From contig NC_081180.1 of the NCBI RefSeq assembly GCF_029867415.1, positions 141,918,731-141,982,730 on the forward strand: a stretch of DNA of 64,000 nt. Direction: 5' to 3'. Every line of letters begins with the position of its first letter. Positions within the stretch are counted from its first letter, which is position 1. The translations under genes and the position numbers were made by a program. The notes below the pieces were generated by a model that saw nothing but the letters and a program-made list of their open reading frames with translations, was not told where the DNA came from and made no database searches. Of this stretch, positions 1 to 12,214 are shown in pieces. The DNA comes from Vicia villosa (Eukaryota; Streptophyta; Magnoliopsida; Fabales; Fabaceae).

Positions 1-1566
1 AGTTTTTCACCAACGACAAAATATGCTAGAATTGTCACAAATATAGTACATAGAGGGTTAAATACTGTCACAAAAACTGGTCCTTTTATCTCAGTGCACC
101 ATAGGTTAACGTATATGAACAAACCACCAACAATAATCCCCTGTAATTCATAATCATTAAATATAACGTTAGAATTTTGTACATATTTGCTAGTACTTTT
201 TTACAAACACATTGTACTATGTACTAACCCCATATATTGTTGACCAAAAGTCAAATTTGAATCCTATAATCCATGCTGAAGGGTTATTGCGTTCTGCTAT
301 CATTGTGAAAACAGCTGATTGTGCTCCTCCAATAAAACACAACCATGTTGTGAGTGATAGTTGTGCTGGATATCTTTTCAAAGTGGAAGCCTAATAAGAA
401 ATATTCTTAAGATATTATTTATGCAAATTAAAAACTAGCAGAGCCGTCTTAAGTTTTTTAAGACTCAGTGTAGGTTAGTCATGGTTCAACTGTGAAAAAA
501 ATACTAATGAACCCTATTTTGCTATGACAAATAGCGGGGCCATGTACGCCATGTATTATAGTCAGTTTTGCACGTCCTAAGAGACAGACGGCCCTGAAAA
601 CTAGTACTAATAAGTTAAGATGGGAATTACCTGCATGATGTAGGACATAGAAAACAAAACACAACAAGAAACTGTAAGAAGTGAGCCCTTTAAGCTACTC
701 TCATCAATAGAAGCACTTTTTGGTGGAATATGAATTAGAGGATGCCACAAATTTCTGATGATAGGTCCTTTGTATAGTGTCATGGTCATAACTCCAGCCA
801 AGGACACTATAGTTCCAAGTACTTTCGCTATGCCACGTGGATTATGAATATCAACAACCTCAAACCTTAGTACTACTGCAATAATGAAGGTGAGAGAAGA
901 TATGGTGTTGTACATGGAAGAAAGAAAGGTTGGAGAAGTATACTTCAAGCTTGCAAAGTACAAGTTTATAGATAAACTCATCCTGCAATATTTTTATTTA
1001 TACAAATTATTATTTTTCCATACTTTCTATAAAGAGAAATAGCACAAAAAAAATATAAAAATAAAAAATATTTGTTCTTACCCTAACACTGAAAGCAGAA
1101 AAAACTCCATAAATAGAGCAATTGTCAACTTTGGTCTTACTTTTCTGCAAAAAAATTTTATTGAGTTACTAAATTTTCATATGAAATTGCTATATATGTA
1201 TATTATATTACTAAGCAAAATATTATCTCTACATGCATTGTGCATGTTAAAATTAACCAATAACTTTTACAAAATCAAGTTCATTCGAAATCTTCGTTAC
1301 GATGAGTTTGGCTTAACATAAACCAAAAACTCGACCGCATTTTAAGAGAAATGTATGTACCTTTCGAGAAAATACGCGAAAGGAAGCATGACAACCCCGG
1401 CGATAGCATGGCGATAAGTAACATAAACATAAGGACTCATTCCATGATTGAAGGAAGCTTCAGTGATGAAATATAAGAAAGTATAAGAAATTTGGGCTAA
1501 GATCATGAGCATGTGTGGTTTGAACTCTGTGAAAAGATGAAGAGAAGAAACTATTTTTTGCTCCAT
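1..1566 (-). CDS. WAT1-related (nodulin MtN21/EamA) transporter, 5' part, five exons
   Basis: Plant drug/metabolite-type membrane transporter of the WAT1/MtN21 family; known members are multi-spanning proteins of plasma membrane or tonoplast, and WAT1 itself affects auxin export from vacuoles. Exons by GT-AG splicing and phase: 1361-1566, 1082-1144, 631-982, 229-390, and 140 to beyond base 1. Phases join without a stop for about 307 codons. Exon 1 starts MEQK and has the family pattern F-x2-A-S-x-N-H-G-M-S; exon 3 has NLYFASLKYTSPTFLSSMYN; exon 4 has TTWLCFIGGAQSA and the WSTIYG end; exon 5 has GPVFVTVFNPL and the VVGEKL edge. Exon lengths match the usual WAT1 layout, so about two more exons lie outside the window. 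No break is seen. A MITE sits in intron 3. Substrate cannot be told. The chosen ATG is the first after a TATA box. Confidence 0.93.
431..604. mobile_element. hAT-type MITE in WAT1 intron 3 with perfect 8-bp TSD
   Basis: The element is 439-596 (158 bp). Its ends are inverted: CAGAGCCGTCTTAAG on the left, and the complement of the right end reads CAGGGCCGTCTGTCTC. It is flanked by identical 8-bp copies AAAACTAG (431-438 and 597-604). An 8-bp TSD and CAGGG-type ends are hAT hallmarks. It has no coding capacity and lies inside the intron between exons 3 and 4, so splicing should remove it. Related copies are at 25297-25492 and 28399-28562. Confidence 0.88.
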
Positions 1567-1630
1567 AATGAGTTTATGATTTGATGAGATGTTTATTTTT
1601 TGAAGTAATTTAGAAGCTTAACACATGCAC

Positions 1631-1641
1631 ATTATATATAA
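1631..1641 (-). promoter_or_regulatory. TATA box of the WAT1-like gene
   Basis: The minus strand reads TTATATATAAT here, about 70 bases upstream of the ATG at 1566. This leaves room for a start site near 1605 and a 5'UTR of about 40 bases, which is ordinary for plants. Confidence 0.6.
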
Positions 1642-2940
1642 CTTAGGTAGAAGTTGATGGGTCGATTAATTTACAATTTTATATTTTTTTATCTGAAGTT
1701 AATTAATTGAATGTGATTCCTAAATGCATTATAAAGGTATCCTGTTCTTTATTAAATTCCAATTAGTTGTAAGATGTATTCAAATTCTTGACTAGGACTA
1801 GTTTAGAATAAGACATGTAAAGAAGAATCCAAAATAATATGTACCATTGATTAAAAAAAATGTTTTACTATTTTTGTCTATTAAATTTATTACTTAAAAA
1901 ATATATTTTCTGTATTGTGTTACCTTCAACATTTTATTTGAAATGAAATTATGGTAAAAAACAATTTTTTCTATTGGTTGAAAATTACAATTTAATAATT
2001 TAATTAAATAATTATGATTTTGAAATTTAGAATTGAGTTCTTCTCTCACATTTGTTTATTCTTTCTTGCAAATCTTTGTTTCACAAAAGCATTTGTCGCC
2101 TAATTGAATCCATATGGTGCGTAGTTTTCCTTTAAAAGATTTGATTTGATAGATTCTTCTCCAAGGGAATCTCTGGAGATTTTGTTTTCCAATAGCCAAT
2201 AATCAATTAGTCAAAATATAATATTAAAATATAACTGTTTTATTTTGAAAATTAATTTTAATTTGATACTATAATATATATTTTATGAATTTAAATATAA
2301 TTTTTTACATTAAATTTTATTATTAACTCATTTTTACATAAATATATCTTGACATAAATCAATTTATTTTTACTTTATATAAATAAAATAAACTCTACAA
2401 AATTAATTTATTTCAAATTAATTTTATCATGTAGAAAAATGCATTAAAATCCACAGACAGACACTAAAATTAATATTTTATAAATCCATTGAAGTTTGCC
2501 TTAATTGGAGATGTTATATGTGTGACATACCCTCGGGGAACTTGCAATTCTCCTTTTCAATTATAGAAAGTTGAATACTCTAAATATATATATCAATTGC
2601 TTCTTTCTTTCTATTTTATCAAACCTTATATGCCCACTTTTCGATCGAACCAACAAACACTTGGTGATTCTAGTGATACATTGAATGATATTTTACTATA
2701 ACATAACACTCTTTTATATATTATTTTTCTTATGCTAATTTAATTTAATAATATACAAGATTAATATTAATATGTTAATTCATGTGAATAAATTGGCCCC
2801 TCTTGACAAATAATTCAAGGATCATATTGAAATTCCAATTAGTATGATTTGATATTGAATTGGTGGAGATTTTTGTATGGCTCATAATTCATCCAGAGGC
2901 ATTTTTACTATTACAGTTAACTTTTTTCTATTAAATTTTT
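1642..2940. other. AT-rich intergenic DNA
   Basis: Upstream region of the WAT1-like gene. Long A/T tracts and no recognisable gene, RNA or element end; no open frame over 60 codons. Regulatory sites beyond the TATA box cannot be named from sequence alone. Confidence 0.5.
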
Positions 2941-2944
2941 TTTA

Positions 2945-3400
2945 AAGCAAGTATACAAGGGAGAACTAAGAATTCTCCAATCTGTTTACACAAAAACGAG
3001 AAATCCTGACAAAAAGAGAAATTACAAATCAAATAGTATTACGAAAGAAATAACAAATGGTCTTTGTTAAATTCGCAAAAATTACAATTGAAGTGAGTAA
3101 TATCTCCACTGGATACTCGATCCAATAAAAAAAACTTTAGCATATCTTTGCTATACAAGACAAATGATTTATCTCCAAGTTAGAATCACCAAATCCGCTA
3201 AACTTTTCAATAACCCATTTTCAAGAGAGAAGCTTAGCATAATCAAGCATTTTCACCACATCTTTAATAAGAACGTCGCAACTACTTTCACTATCATTGT
3301 TTTTATTACATTAAATTTACATGTCAGGACATTGCATTTAAGATGGATTATTGTTATGACATTCACGTTATAATTGACTAGCGAAGGTTTCACGTGGATT
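2945..3400 (-). mobile_element. LINE 3'-end fragment (probable)
   Basis: The left edge is a T-run (2934-2944), as expected for the poly(A) tail of a minus-strand LINE. Stretches such as AAATTCGCAAAAATTACA and the interval on to the 'caccaaatccgc' area resemble the 3' part of the LINE at 40430-41680 (compare 40462-40570). No intact frame. The right boundary is uncertain. Confidence 0.4.
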
Positions 3401-3510
3401 ATTGATTTTTCATGTGGATTGATGATTTGACAATATCTTGATCATTGTTATTTTATATATGGACGACAATAATTTATTACTTAATTAAAAGGCGCTAAAA
3501 TAATACAAGA

Positions 3511-4038
3511 CGCTACTTTTCCCCTCGGTTTCCAAAATAACCGAGGTGATAGGTTTTTTAAAAAATTTAAAAATTTGCTAAACTACAATTGTTGAGATTC
3601 AAATAAGGGAGTTTATCAAAACCCAATTTTTTCTTCGGTTGCCAAAATATTTGAGGTAATAGGTAGGGGTGACAAAACGGGCCCGACACATTGGCATGCC
3701 TGTTTTGCCTGCATTTTTCCATAATGCGGGCCAACATTTTGGACTCGCAACCTCTAATATGTCAGGCCCGCCCCCATTCCATTTTTTTGCGGGCACGGAC
3801 ATTTACATAAAGTTTTATATTTTTAGGCCTAAAAGGTGCAAAGCCCGCTGGCATTCTCCGCATCGCCCTCATTTTTTTGCAGGACAGGCCAAGATTTTAA
3901 ACTCGCATCCTTATCTATGTCCGCCCCGCTCCACCCTATTTTTTGGAGGGCTTTTGTGGTCGGGCCTATGGTTTACACCTCGGTTATTTGTGATCTGAGG
4001 TGAAAGCTTTGTCATAAAAAGTATTATTTATAGTAGTG
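3511..4038. mobile_element. Small CACTA-like element with CCTCGG subterminal repeats
   Basis: The right end is ...TATTATTTATAGTAGTG, the complement of CACTACTATAAATAATA. The left end reads CGCTACTTTTCCCCTCGG, a near CACTA start. CCTCGGTT/AACCGAGG motifs in both orientations lie just inside, which is how CACTA subterminal repeats look. The flanking trinucleotides (AGA and TCA) do not match, so it may be a rearranged copy. Family members sharing the motif end near 5623 and at 32430. A hAT-like insert lies inside. Confidence 0.5.
3665..3980. mobile_element. hAT-like non-autonomous insert rich in GCGGGC
   Basis: GC-rich island in AT-rich DNA, beginning AGGGGTGACAAAACGGGC and ending GGGCCTATGGTTTACACCT, an imperfect inverted pair. 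This 'GGGGTGxCAAAACGGGC' end recurs in many plant hAT-like repeats (from memory). No clean 8-bp TSD was found, so the boundaries are approximate. Frames open on both strands are a by-product of GC content, not genes. Confidence 0.45.
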
Positions 4039-4039
4039 T

Positions 4040-4990
4040 CATATTGAGAAAGTCTCTATTAGAGTGATTGGTAGGAAGGACACCATTTGGTGGAGGAACC
4101 TAAAGCTGCTATGTTCATCTCAATTTGAAGATCCTATTTGGTTAGTTTGTTAATTGTTTTAAAGGTAGAGTGGGGAATGGAAGCTCATTTGGTTTATTGA
4201 GGTCTAACTGGTTAGGGAATGATGCCTTGTGCATATTTTTTGTTGACATTTTCAATCGTGTTGAGAGGCAAAATGTTAAGATTTCTGAAAGAGGCCATTG
4301 AAGTACTAATAACTGGATTTGGGACATTAATATTAGTGGAAAATAGTCCATCTGTTGTAGAAAGATTGCAGTTGGAAGAGTTGAGTATTATTCCGCAGGG
4401 TGTGGCCTTAAAGAATCAAAAGAAAGATGTTTATTTGTGGAGGAGGGATCTGATGGGTTACTCAGTAAAATCTCGTTGTTTGTTGCTAGCTGATATTGCA
4501 AATGTAGGGCTTAATATTTTAGTCAACATCCAAGAGGAATTAGAAAAGTTTTGGAAGTTGAAAGCTCATAGCAAGCTTCTCTTGTTCGCATAGAGGGTTT
4601 TGCTAAATGTCTTGCCAACTAGAGCGGAGCTTGCTAGAAGGAATGTGATCATTGATAGACATGATATGAGCTTCACTCATTGCTTTGAAGTAGAAGAATC
4701 TTGTCATCGTTATATTTTTAAATTGCTTTGTAGCCAACCAACTGTGGAGTTTGGTGTACATGTAGATTGGAATGGACCTTGTAGGAACTGAAGTCTCTAT
4801 GACAACTAATTTCAAGTATTTTTGAAGGAAGCCCAAAGGTAAGATTAAGCAAGGGGTGAGTGGTTTATTTTGGTTATCTGTGTCTTAGTCCCTTTGGCTT
4901 TGTAGAAATGATGATTTATTCAATGAAGTACAACACCATTCTCTAGGATGAACTTCAAGAAAAGGAAAATGTTTCAAGGTTGATTCTTTA
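4040..4990 (+). pseudogene. LINE ORF2 C-terminal fragment, broken
   Basis: Plus-strand remnant of a plant L1-type non-LTR element: the part after the reverse transcriptase, ending in the zinc-binding zf-RVT region. Visible pieces are VYLWRRDLMGYSVKSRCLL near 4429-4490, then FWKLKAHSK, and after a stop LLNVLPTRAELARRNV near 4600-4650, typical of this domain in plant LINEs. Several stops and frame changes break it. It sits directly against the CACTA-like end at 4038. Simple GTT-rich sequence follows. Confidence 0.7.
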
Positions 4991-5097
4991 ATATAATATC
5001 TTATCTTGTAATTGCTTGTTAAAAATATTTAAAGTTAGTTCATAAAACATGTATGTAATTTAGTAATGTTAGCTATCATTGTTGGGTCAAGTAAATA

Positions 5098-5300
5098 TTT
5101 AATGTTGTTGTTGTTGAGATTTAATGTTTAAAGGTTCTATTGATTTTGTTGTTGTTATTGTTGTTGTTGTTGTTGTTTTGTTAAGATTTAATTTTAAACG
5201 ATTGTATTGATTTAGTTTTGTGTTGTTGTTGTTGAAATTTAATGTTTAAAGATTATATTGATTTTATTGTTATTGTTGTTGTCGTTGATGATGGGGAGGA
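5098..5300 (+). repeat. GTT-rich imperfect tandem repeat
   Basis: About three copies of a 70-85 base unit made of a (GTT)n run followed by a GAGATTTAATGTTTAAAG-like segment and ATTGATTT. It follows the plus-strand LINE remnant and may be expanded 3' tail sequence. Confidence 0.6.
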
Positions 5301-5384
5301 AGATTCAAAGTTTTCCAACAAGTTAGATGTTTTGCAGATTGGAAGGAAAAAATAAGTTAAAATAAAAAAATAAAAAACATTAAA

Positions 5385-5623
5385 TTTTCCCTCGGGTATT
5401 ATTAAAAATCGAGGTGAAAAGTGGCGTGCTTTTTTCAATTTTAAAAATCCAAAAAATATAGTTTTGGGGATTGAACTCACGACCAGTGCCATTTTCCCCT
5501 CGGTTATTTAAAAATTGAGGGGTAAAGTTGCAGGTTTTTATGTCACTGTTCGTTACTTCGCTTGTGTAACCGAAGTTATTTCTCTTTCGCATCTGAGGAG
5601 AAATGAAGTTGTTTGTAGTAGTA
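5385..5623. mobile_element. CACTA-like right-end fragment (CCTCGG family)
   Basis: Contains CCCTCGG and CCTCGGTTATTT motifs, a stretch matching 32265-32430 in order (TTGGGGATTGAAC ... GCATCTGAGGAG), and a terminal GTTTGTAGTAGTA that would be a CACTA end with its last base changed. The left end is not visible. It is probably a truncated family member. Confidence 0.5.
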
Positions 5624-5689
5624 TGACATTTAGTTTCCATATACCTATAAATAAGAAAAACCATGCTAAATTTCCTCCTCCTCGTTGAT

Positions 5690-5812
5690 AATTCTCCATT
5701 TCCATTCACTAAAGAGCTATGTTAAAAAATACAAAATATTTAATTCTTATTTGAAATTTTCCGTTTTCATTCACTAAAGAGAGCTATGTTAAAAAGAAAA
5801 AAATATTTAATT
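5690..5812. repeat. Imperfect tandem duplication of about 70 bases
   Basis: The segment TTCACTAAAGAG...GCTATGTTAAAAA...ATATTTAATTC occurs twice (around 5704-5745 and 5769-5812) with small differences, at the 3' side of the minus-strand LINE. Confidence 0.6.
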
Positions 5813-5829
5813 CCTAAACCACCATCTAT

Positions 5830-7257
5830 CTTATCAAGAAACTCCTTATTCAAACTTAATCAATTAATCCTCCGTCTTACCTCATCACCATCCCACAAGA
5901 AAGCCCTTTGCAGTTTTATCATCTCATTAATCACCATTTTAGGAGCCTTAAATAATGAAAAGAAATGGATAAGAAGACTACTCAAAACATAGTTCATCAA
6001 CATAACCCTTCCACCAATTGAAATCTTCCTTTCTCTCCACACAAATAGCTTACAGTGAAACTTATTCAAAATATTGTTTCAAGTATATTTTCTCCTGGGG
6101 TACGCTCCAATGGGAATTCCTAAGAAGAGGAAAAGAAATTAACCAATGCAACAAGACATAAAAGAAGAAGATGCCTAAAGGAAAGACTCCTTCAAGTTTA
6201 TCCCATAAAATTTACTCTTATGAAAATTCACACCCAACATTACTAATTCAAAACCCGTCATAATTCATTTGATACTCCACAAATTTAACCAAGACCCTTC
6301 CTCAATAATCACAACATCATCAACAAACTGTCGTATTTGAAATTTAATGGCTTTATTGACTTTGAAAAGATGGAAGTATCCATTTTGAATAACATTCTTC
6401 ACCAAATCTGTCAAACCTTCAACTACCAACAAAAAAAAGAATGGAGATAAGGGATCTCTTGCCTTAAACCTATGTAGGCTTGGAACTCCTTGGTAGGACT
6501 ACCATTGACTAAAATTGAAAAGATACTAGAGAACACACCAACTTCCACTCACCTCATCTACCTAACACCAAACCCCATTAAACCCATAACACTTTTAAGA
6601 CAGTTCTAAGACACACTATAATAAGCCTTCTTAAAGTCAATTTTGAGAAACATACTCTTCATCCCAAGTCTCTTGGTAGGGTTCACAAGTTCATCAATAA
6701 CTAGAACACCATCAAGAATTTCTCTATTTTGGACATAAATTGATTGGTTTCTCGATACCGATGAAGACATCACCTTCTTTAATCTAGTTGCAAATAAATT
6801 TGCCACAATTCTATATAAGCTATAAAACAAACATATAGAACGAACGTCACTTACCTCTTGAGGATTTTTCTAGCTCAGGTATCAAATTAATAAATCTAGC
6901 AGTGATTGGTTTAGGAAGCTTTGCATTTACAAAAATTTATTCACAAAGGAAACAAGATCGTATTTGATAGTATTCCAACAATTTTTAAAGAAACCCAAGT
7001 TGAACCCGTCTAACTATGAGTTTTTATCACCCTCATTCAACCCAATTGCATCTTTGATTTCCTCCAAGAAAAATGGATATTCCAACTTAGCACCCTTATC
7101 CCCAATTAAAATATTGAACACAACTCCCCAAGCACTGGTCTACCCTCTAAAGGCTCTATAAAATTGTCATGAAAGTGATCCTTTATTTTCTTCTTGATAT
7201 CATCAACTTGACTAAGTCTTCCTCTTGTATAATTGAGAACTGTAATATCATTCCTTT
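5830..7257 (-). pseudogene. LINE ORF2 reverse transcriptase, downstream half
   Basis: L1-type non-LTR retrotransposon polymerase, decayed. On the minus strand, 6830-6606 shows the early RT region (KIVANLFATRLKKVMSSSVS-like, then QSIYVQNREILDGVLV and FLKIDFKKAYYSV). 6069-5860 shows the later region (RKISIGGRVMLMNYVLSSLL and KLQRAFLWDGDE). Stops and frameshifts separate them. The upstream half of the same ORF is at 24678-25215, and the two were separated by insertion of CACTA element A. The TTT bases at 7255-7257 are one copy of A's target duplication. Confidence 0.85.
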
Positions 7258-8109
7258 CACTATTACGAAATACTTATCTTATCACAGTTAGGAAAAAGAT
7301 TCTACTATGGACGGTGGTCCGTAGTAAAGTAGGGTGTGGTTGTATGTGCCCTCCTTACCGCCACGAGCTACTAGCCATGGTAAAAACATAATAGTGTTCA
7401 ATATACCACTATGGTTATATAAAATAAATGTAGTAAAAGGTTGAGGTCAGGGTTTTGATACTCTACACTAGGATTTTTGCAAATTTCAATGCATTTCATC
7501 ACAGTTCTAGATCCCAACCATAGTGAAAGACTTAGCGCACAATATTTCACTACGGTCCTAGATTCCAACCATGATGATATAGCTTACTTGAGTTTATTAT
7601 AAGTTATGTGCAATGCTTATTTTCCCAACTCCTTACTAAACACCAAACTTTTCAATTTGATATAAAAATCAATAATATGTCAAATTAAGTTATGTTAGAA
7701 GAACAAGTTACACTAATTAATGTTGTATGATATTTGTATAACCCATTATTCGTATTTTACTCGTTAACAATTAGAACTTGTTTCAATGCTTCCAATTCTT
7801 TAGCTGACACTTCCTTCACCTCTAGCTCATTTTGAAAAATATTATTTACTTTGTAGACAAAATTAGAGTGAAGGAAGTAATAGCTGAAGAACTAGAAGCA
7901 TTGAATCAAGTTCTAACAGTTAAAGAGAAAAATACGAATAATAGGTTGCAAAATGCTCGTTAAATATTGATAAGTGTAAGTTGTTTTCTAATATAAATTA
8001 ATATCTAATATTATAATTTTCTAGTTTAATTTAAAAGGTTATATATATTTGGTAAGGGGTTGGAAAAACACTCAAACTAGATAAAATATAATAAACACAT
8101 CTTCTATGA

Positions 8110-8465
8110 CATGTTGAATGAACATAATGAAAGTTGCAATGTACAAGATATATTATTAAAAATAACAAGAACATCAACAATAATACATACAACTTTTATC
8201 AACAAAAACAAAATAAACAATAACATAGAACTTTTATCAACAACAACATACCTTAACAATAACATACAACTTTTATCAACAAAAAAATTCATCAACAACA
8301 TATAACTTTTATCAACAACAACATACCTTAATAACATACAACTTTTATCAATAAAAAAAATCACCAACAACATACAACTTTTATCAACAACAACATACAA
8401 CTTTTATCAACAAAAACAAAATCATTAACACATAACTTTTATCAACAGCAAAAACATAGCTCAAC
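8110..8465. repeat. Minisatellite, left part
   Basis: Repeated units of the type ACATACAACTTTTATCAACA with A-rich spacers, about 30-40 bases each. The same unit in the same direction fills 23742-24060. The two blocks look like one array inside CACTA element A, split by later insertion. Confidence 0.8.
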
Positions 8466-8481
8466 AAAAATAAAATCCTAC

Positions 8482-8562
8482 GTAGCCTACGTGACTTTCA
8501 ACTTTATATATCAGATTCTATAACATAAGTAGCCTACGTGACTTTCAACTTTATATATCTAA
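8482..8562. repeat. 47-bp tandem duplication
   Basis: GTAGCCTACGTGACTTTCAA followed by CTTTATATATC occurs at 8482 and again at 8529, next to the start of the transposase remnant. Confidence 0.75.
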
Positions 8563-9021
8563 GATCAGAGATATTAGAATGCTTTTTGCAAAGCTTAGGT
8601 AAGCCTTATTCATATTGGCCAGTATTTCTTACTCCTTATAACTTGCCTCCTTCAATGTGTATGAAATAAGAGTATCTATTTTTGACATTAATCAATCTTG
8701 GGCCTAATAACTCTAAGGAAAAAATAGATTTGTTCTTGCAACCATTGATAAATGAGCTTAAATTGCTATTGGATACGAGTGTTACAATATATGATGTCTC
8801 GAGATCCCAAAATTTCCAAATGAAGGCCGCATTAATGTGGACAATCAATGAATTTCCAGCTTATGGAATGTTGTCAGGTTGGTCTACTGTAAGTAGGTTA
8901 TCATGTCCTTATTGTATGGACCAATCACATGCAAATATTCTAAATCATGGTGGGAAGCCATCGTTTTTTTATTGCCACCGAATATTTTTGCCAATGGACA
9001 ATCCATATAGAAGGAATAAGA

Positions 9022-10778
9022 CACTACTACGGAATACACCTTCGGTGACACTATATTACCACGGTCATATATTCACCGTAGTCATATCACATTTTTTCTC
9101 GCACATGTTTTTTTATTAAAAAACTTTTCATCACGGATCCTATAAAGAACCGTTGTCATATAAATTGGGTGACAAGCTTCGAATCTCAACATCAACATTT
9201 TTCCACTTTTATAGTAAAAATAAGCGCGTTTCCCTTAACATTTTTTTATTTAAAGATTGGAAGTATAATTACTACGGTTGTTTTATATAATCTTGGTTAT
9301 AAGTTTCATATATCACTATGGTTGAAGCTCGCAACCATTGTGAAATTTTTTCCCATAAAATTAAAACATAGCAGGTACTTTATTTTGTTCATAAAACACA
9401 AGAGTGCCCTAGCGATTAAGATGACAACGATAGCAAAATCTTCACCATCCTCTTCGAATATCATTTCTGGAAGCGAAATCTTCACCATCCTCTTCGAATA
9501 TCATTTCTAGAAGTGAAATCTTCACCATCCTCTTCGAATATCATTTTTTGTGTGTCATCATTCTCTCTCTCTCTCTCTGGCGCTTATGAATGTTTAGGGT
9601 TACCGCATACATTTATGTTCTTATTAGTGTTTATTGTTCATGTTTTAGATTTTGTGACATTTACATTTCTTTTATTTCCGTTTTGCTGCAACTGTGTTTT
9701 GGTTTTATTCAGATTTTGTTGCAACTGCTGCGCTTATGAATGTTTAGGATTAAAGTTGATAGATTATTATGTTTGAGAAAGGAGTTCTTGAATTCCTTGA
9801 AACCATAGGATGAAAGCCCTAGATAAAAAAACTTTATAATTCCTTAAGGTGGTAGAATATTAGTTGCAACCTTAAGATTACAGATAAAAAATTACAGAAT
9901 TCCTTGAATACAACTTTTATTAAATAAACCTTCAGCTGAAAACTTACAAAAAGATCAGTCATTTTTTATTAATCATATCTAAATGTTATGTTTGAGAGAA
10001 AGTTTGACCAAATATAGTCTTCATCATCATCATCATCATCACCATCATCAAAATTGATGATGACTGGCCTTTTCACCATTCTTCTTCTTGATCTCCTCTT
10101 CATGATAGCTCTCTTGGTTCTCAAAGGTTCTTGGCCTCTTCTTTATTTTGAGGAGGGTTTTGGACATGAGCTCTAGTCTCTACAGCCACATCAGCTTCTG
10201 TTCTCTCAACATTGTTAGAAGTTTCAGGAGAAGTACTCATTTTTTATTCTTCCTATTCTTTGATTCCTTTGGATGATCAGGTTCTTTTTGTGTTTTGGTT
10301 CAAAGAGGAATTTCGCTTTTATATTGGTTCTTCTGATTCTTCATATTTTGTGAACTTTGAAAGTGTAAAAGCCAAAATATTTCACGCATGTCAAGTTTTC
10401 CCATTATTTCTTCTTTAATGTCTATCTTTTCTTCTCTTGGAAGTTGGAAATTAACCTCAAGTTGTTGAATGATTACATCTTTGTAGGTTGTTTGGTTCCA
10501 AATGGAATTGTGTCATTAATGTAATATAAGTTTCAATTCAAAAATGGGTGTGTTGATATTTCTAGCATAATATGATTGAGAATTGTTTAGAAATAATATC
10601 ACAACAACTGCTTCCATAAGTCGTAGTTATAAGTAGCGCGTTATTCAATTTATAACAACGGTCACACGCCCGTTGTAGTAACCAGCATACATACAATAAC
10701 ACATTACCAAACAACGGACGTTCTACCATCATTATATGTGTTTCAAAAGCGTCATTATTTGTGCTTTTCGTAGTAGTG
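9022..10778. mobile_element. CACTA element C, 1757 bp, TSD AGA
   Basis: Starts CACTACTACGGAATACACC. The complement of the right end reads CACTACTACGAAAAGCAC. Flanking AGA at 9019-9021 and 10779-10781. It lies inside the TNP2 remnant, whose coding motifs continue on both sides. Subterminal CACGGTCATA / CAACGG motifs are near both ends. There is no transposase, so it is non-autonomous. The interior holds a triplicated segment (9440-9545) and a TCATCA microsatellite (10019-10060). Confidence 0.9.
9440..9547. repeat. Three tandem copies of a ~42-bp unit
   Basis: AATCTTCACCATCCTCTTCG plus AATATCATTT and a short tail repeats three times inside CACTA element C, with few differences. Confidence 0.85.
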
Positions 10779-11836
10779 AGAAAAACTTTACTAAAAATAA
10801 GCAAGAATATGCACCGCCTCCACAAGTTTTGCTTGGTCATTGTAACACCCATATATAAAAACATACATCAAAGCATATAGTTATATATGAATCCAATTAT
10901 TTGGTACTGAAAATACTTATAAGTTCCTAGTCAACACATTATACATATTAATGCCCTAAATACAAAGTTCTAATCAACGGCATAATACATACAAGATGTT
11001 CAAAACAAAATACTAAGAACTAGATCAACAATGATCACAAAGGAAAATCCACAACGGAAGCTTCGCCATATCCAAAATAAGCATAAGGAATAAGGAAATC
11101 AAACTGCTTTCTCCTTACCCTTCGCGGAACATGTAGTACCTGAAATCAATATATAATGGGGTGAGATACAAAATCTCAGTGAGTTCTCTAACCTATGGAT
11201 CCTCTCGGCTTTACAAGGTTCTAATCTATAAGTCTCAAGTCATAAAAGGAACTAGACCTTGAGTCCTCATACTAACATTATATGGAATCATACTTAGAGT
11301 CCAACAACTCAAAGACAAGATTACTAATCGGAAACCAATACCAAGGCATCCTTATATTCCCGTCCCCTTCTACGTCTAGGAGGTGGCACGAGTCATGGAT
11401 CCTTTGGAAAATCTTGACATACGAAATGGATTCGGACTCATGAGCCTTTCCCCATGAATCGTCACTTCACATGGCCCGTACACCATCACAAGTCTCTACC
11501 CGTAGGTTCCATTCGTACACAAAAGCGGGAATCAAACCTGCCAAGATTATTAGTGCCTCTCTGCACAGTGCCTCTCTGCACGAAGAATGCCTGTTAGCAT
11601 TCAAAAGAAAAATAAAGGAATAAAGAAATACAATGGTTCCGATTAATACATCATACAATGGTGATCGCTCACGCAAACCACTAGGCCTGTTAGCCTTTCC
11701 TCATAAGATTCCAAACACGTATGTTCCATATAATGTCTCATCCTAGGTTTCTTTGTTAAGCTACATAACCTAACGATTCCTAGTTTCCTCACTTAACCTT
11801 TATTCACATAACAATGAAGTTATTCAAACCTCTCTG

Positions 11837-11837
<1 letters not shown>

Positions 11838-11915
<78 letters not shown>
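11838..11915. repeat. (TA)n microsatellite in the 3' LTR
   Basis: 78 bases of TA with one interruption. The same place in the other LTR (18494-18508) has only 15 bases, so it expanded after insertion or shrank in the partner. Confidence 0.95.
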
Positions 11916-11916
<1 letters not shown>

Positions 11917-12214
11917 CAAAGGTATACCAATCCACCTGCAATAGAACTCAACCAACAATTATAGAGTACACAAGCATCATACCAAAAGCATAACGTTCAC
12001 ATGATTCCAAACGATAACCAACCCAAGAAATCAAGCAAATTCCCGACTCTCGATTAAATAATTCTCTTTTTGTTCCCAAAACCTACACTACTAGAAAGTA
12101 CACGCTTCTAGCCTACTACTGCTTCGATCGGCGATTAAATCAGAGTTACGGTTCAAAAGTTACGATCGAAACAATTTATCTCATTAAACTAAAGAATTGG
12201 CTAAGAGAGCTTCA

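Noticed and set aside
3599..3998. Overlapping ORFs on both strands
   Set aside because: Produced by the GC-rich hAT-like insert; no motif on either strand.
8104..8400. 98-codon repetitive ORF and its opposite-strand partner
   Set aside because: Translation of the minisatellite; repeat period explains the open frame. The same applies to 23772-24029.
11467..11676. 69-codon minus-strand ORF, identical copy at 18124-18333
   Set aside because: Both lie at the same place in the two Tekay LTRs; identity is due to the LTR pair, not to a conserved gene.
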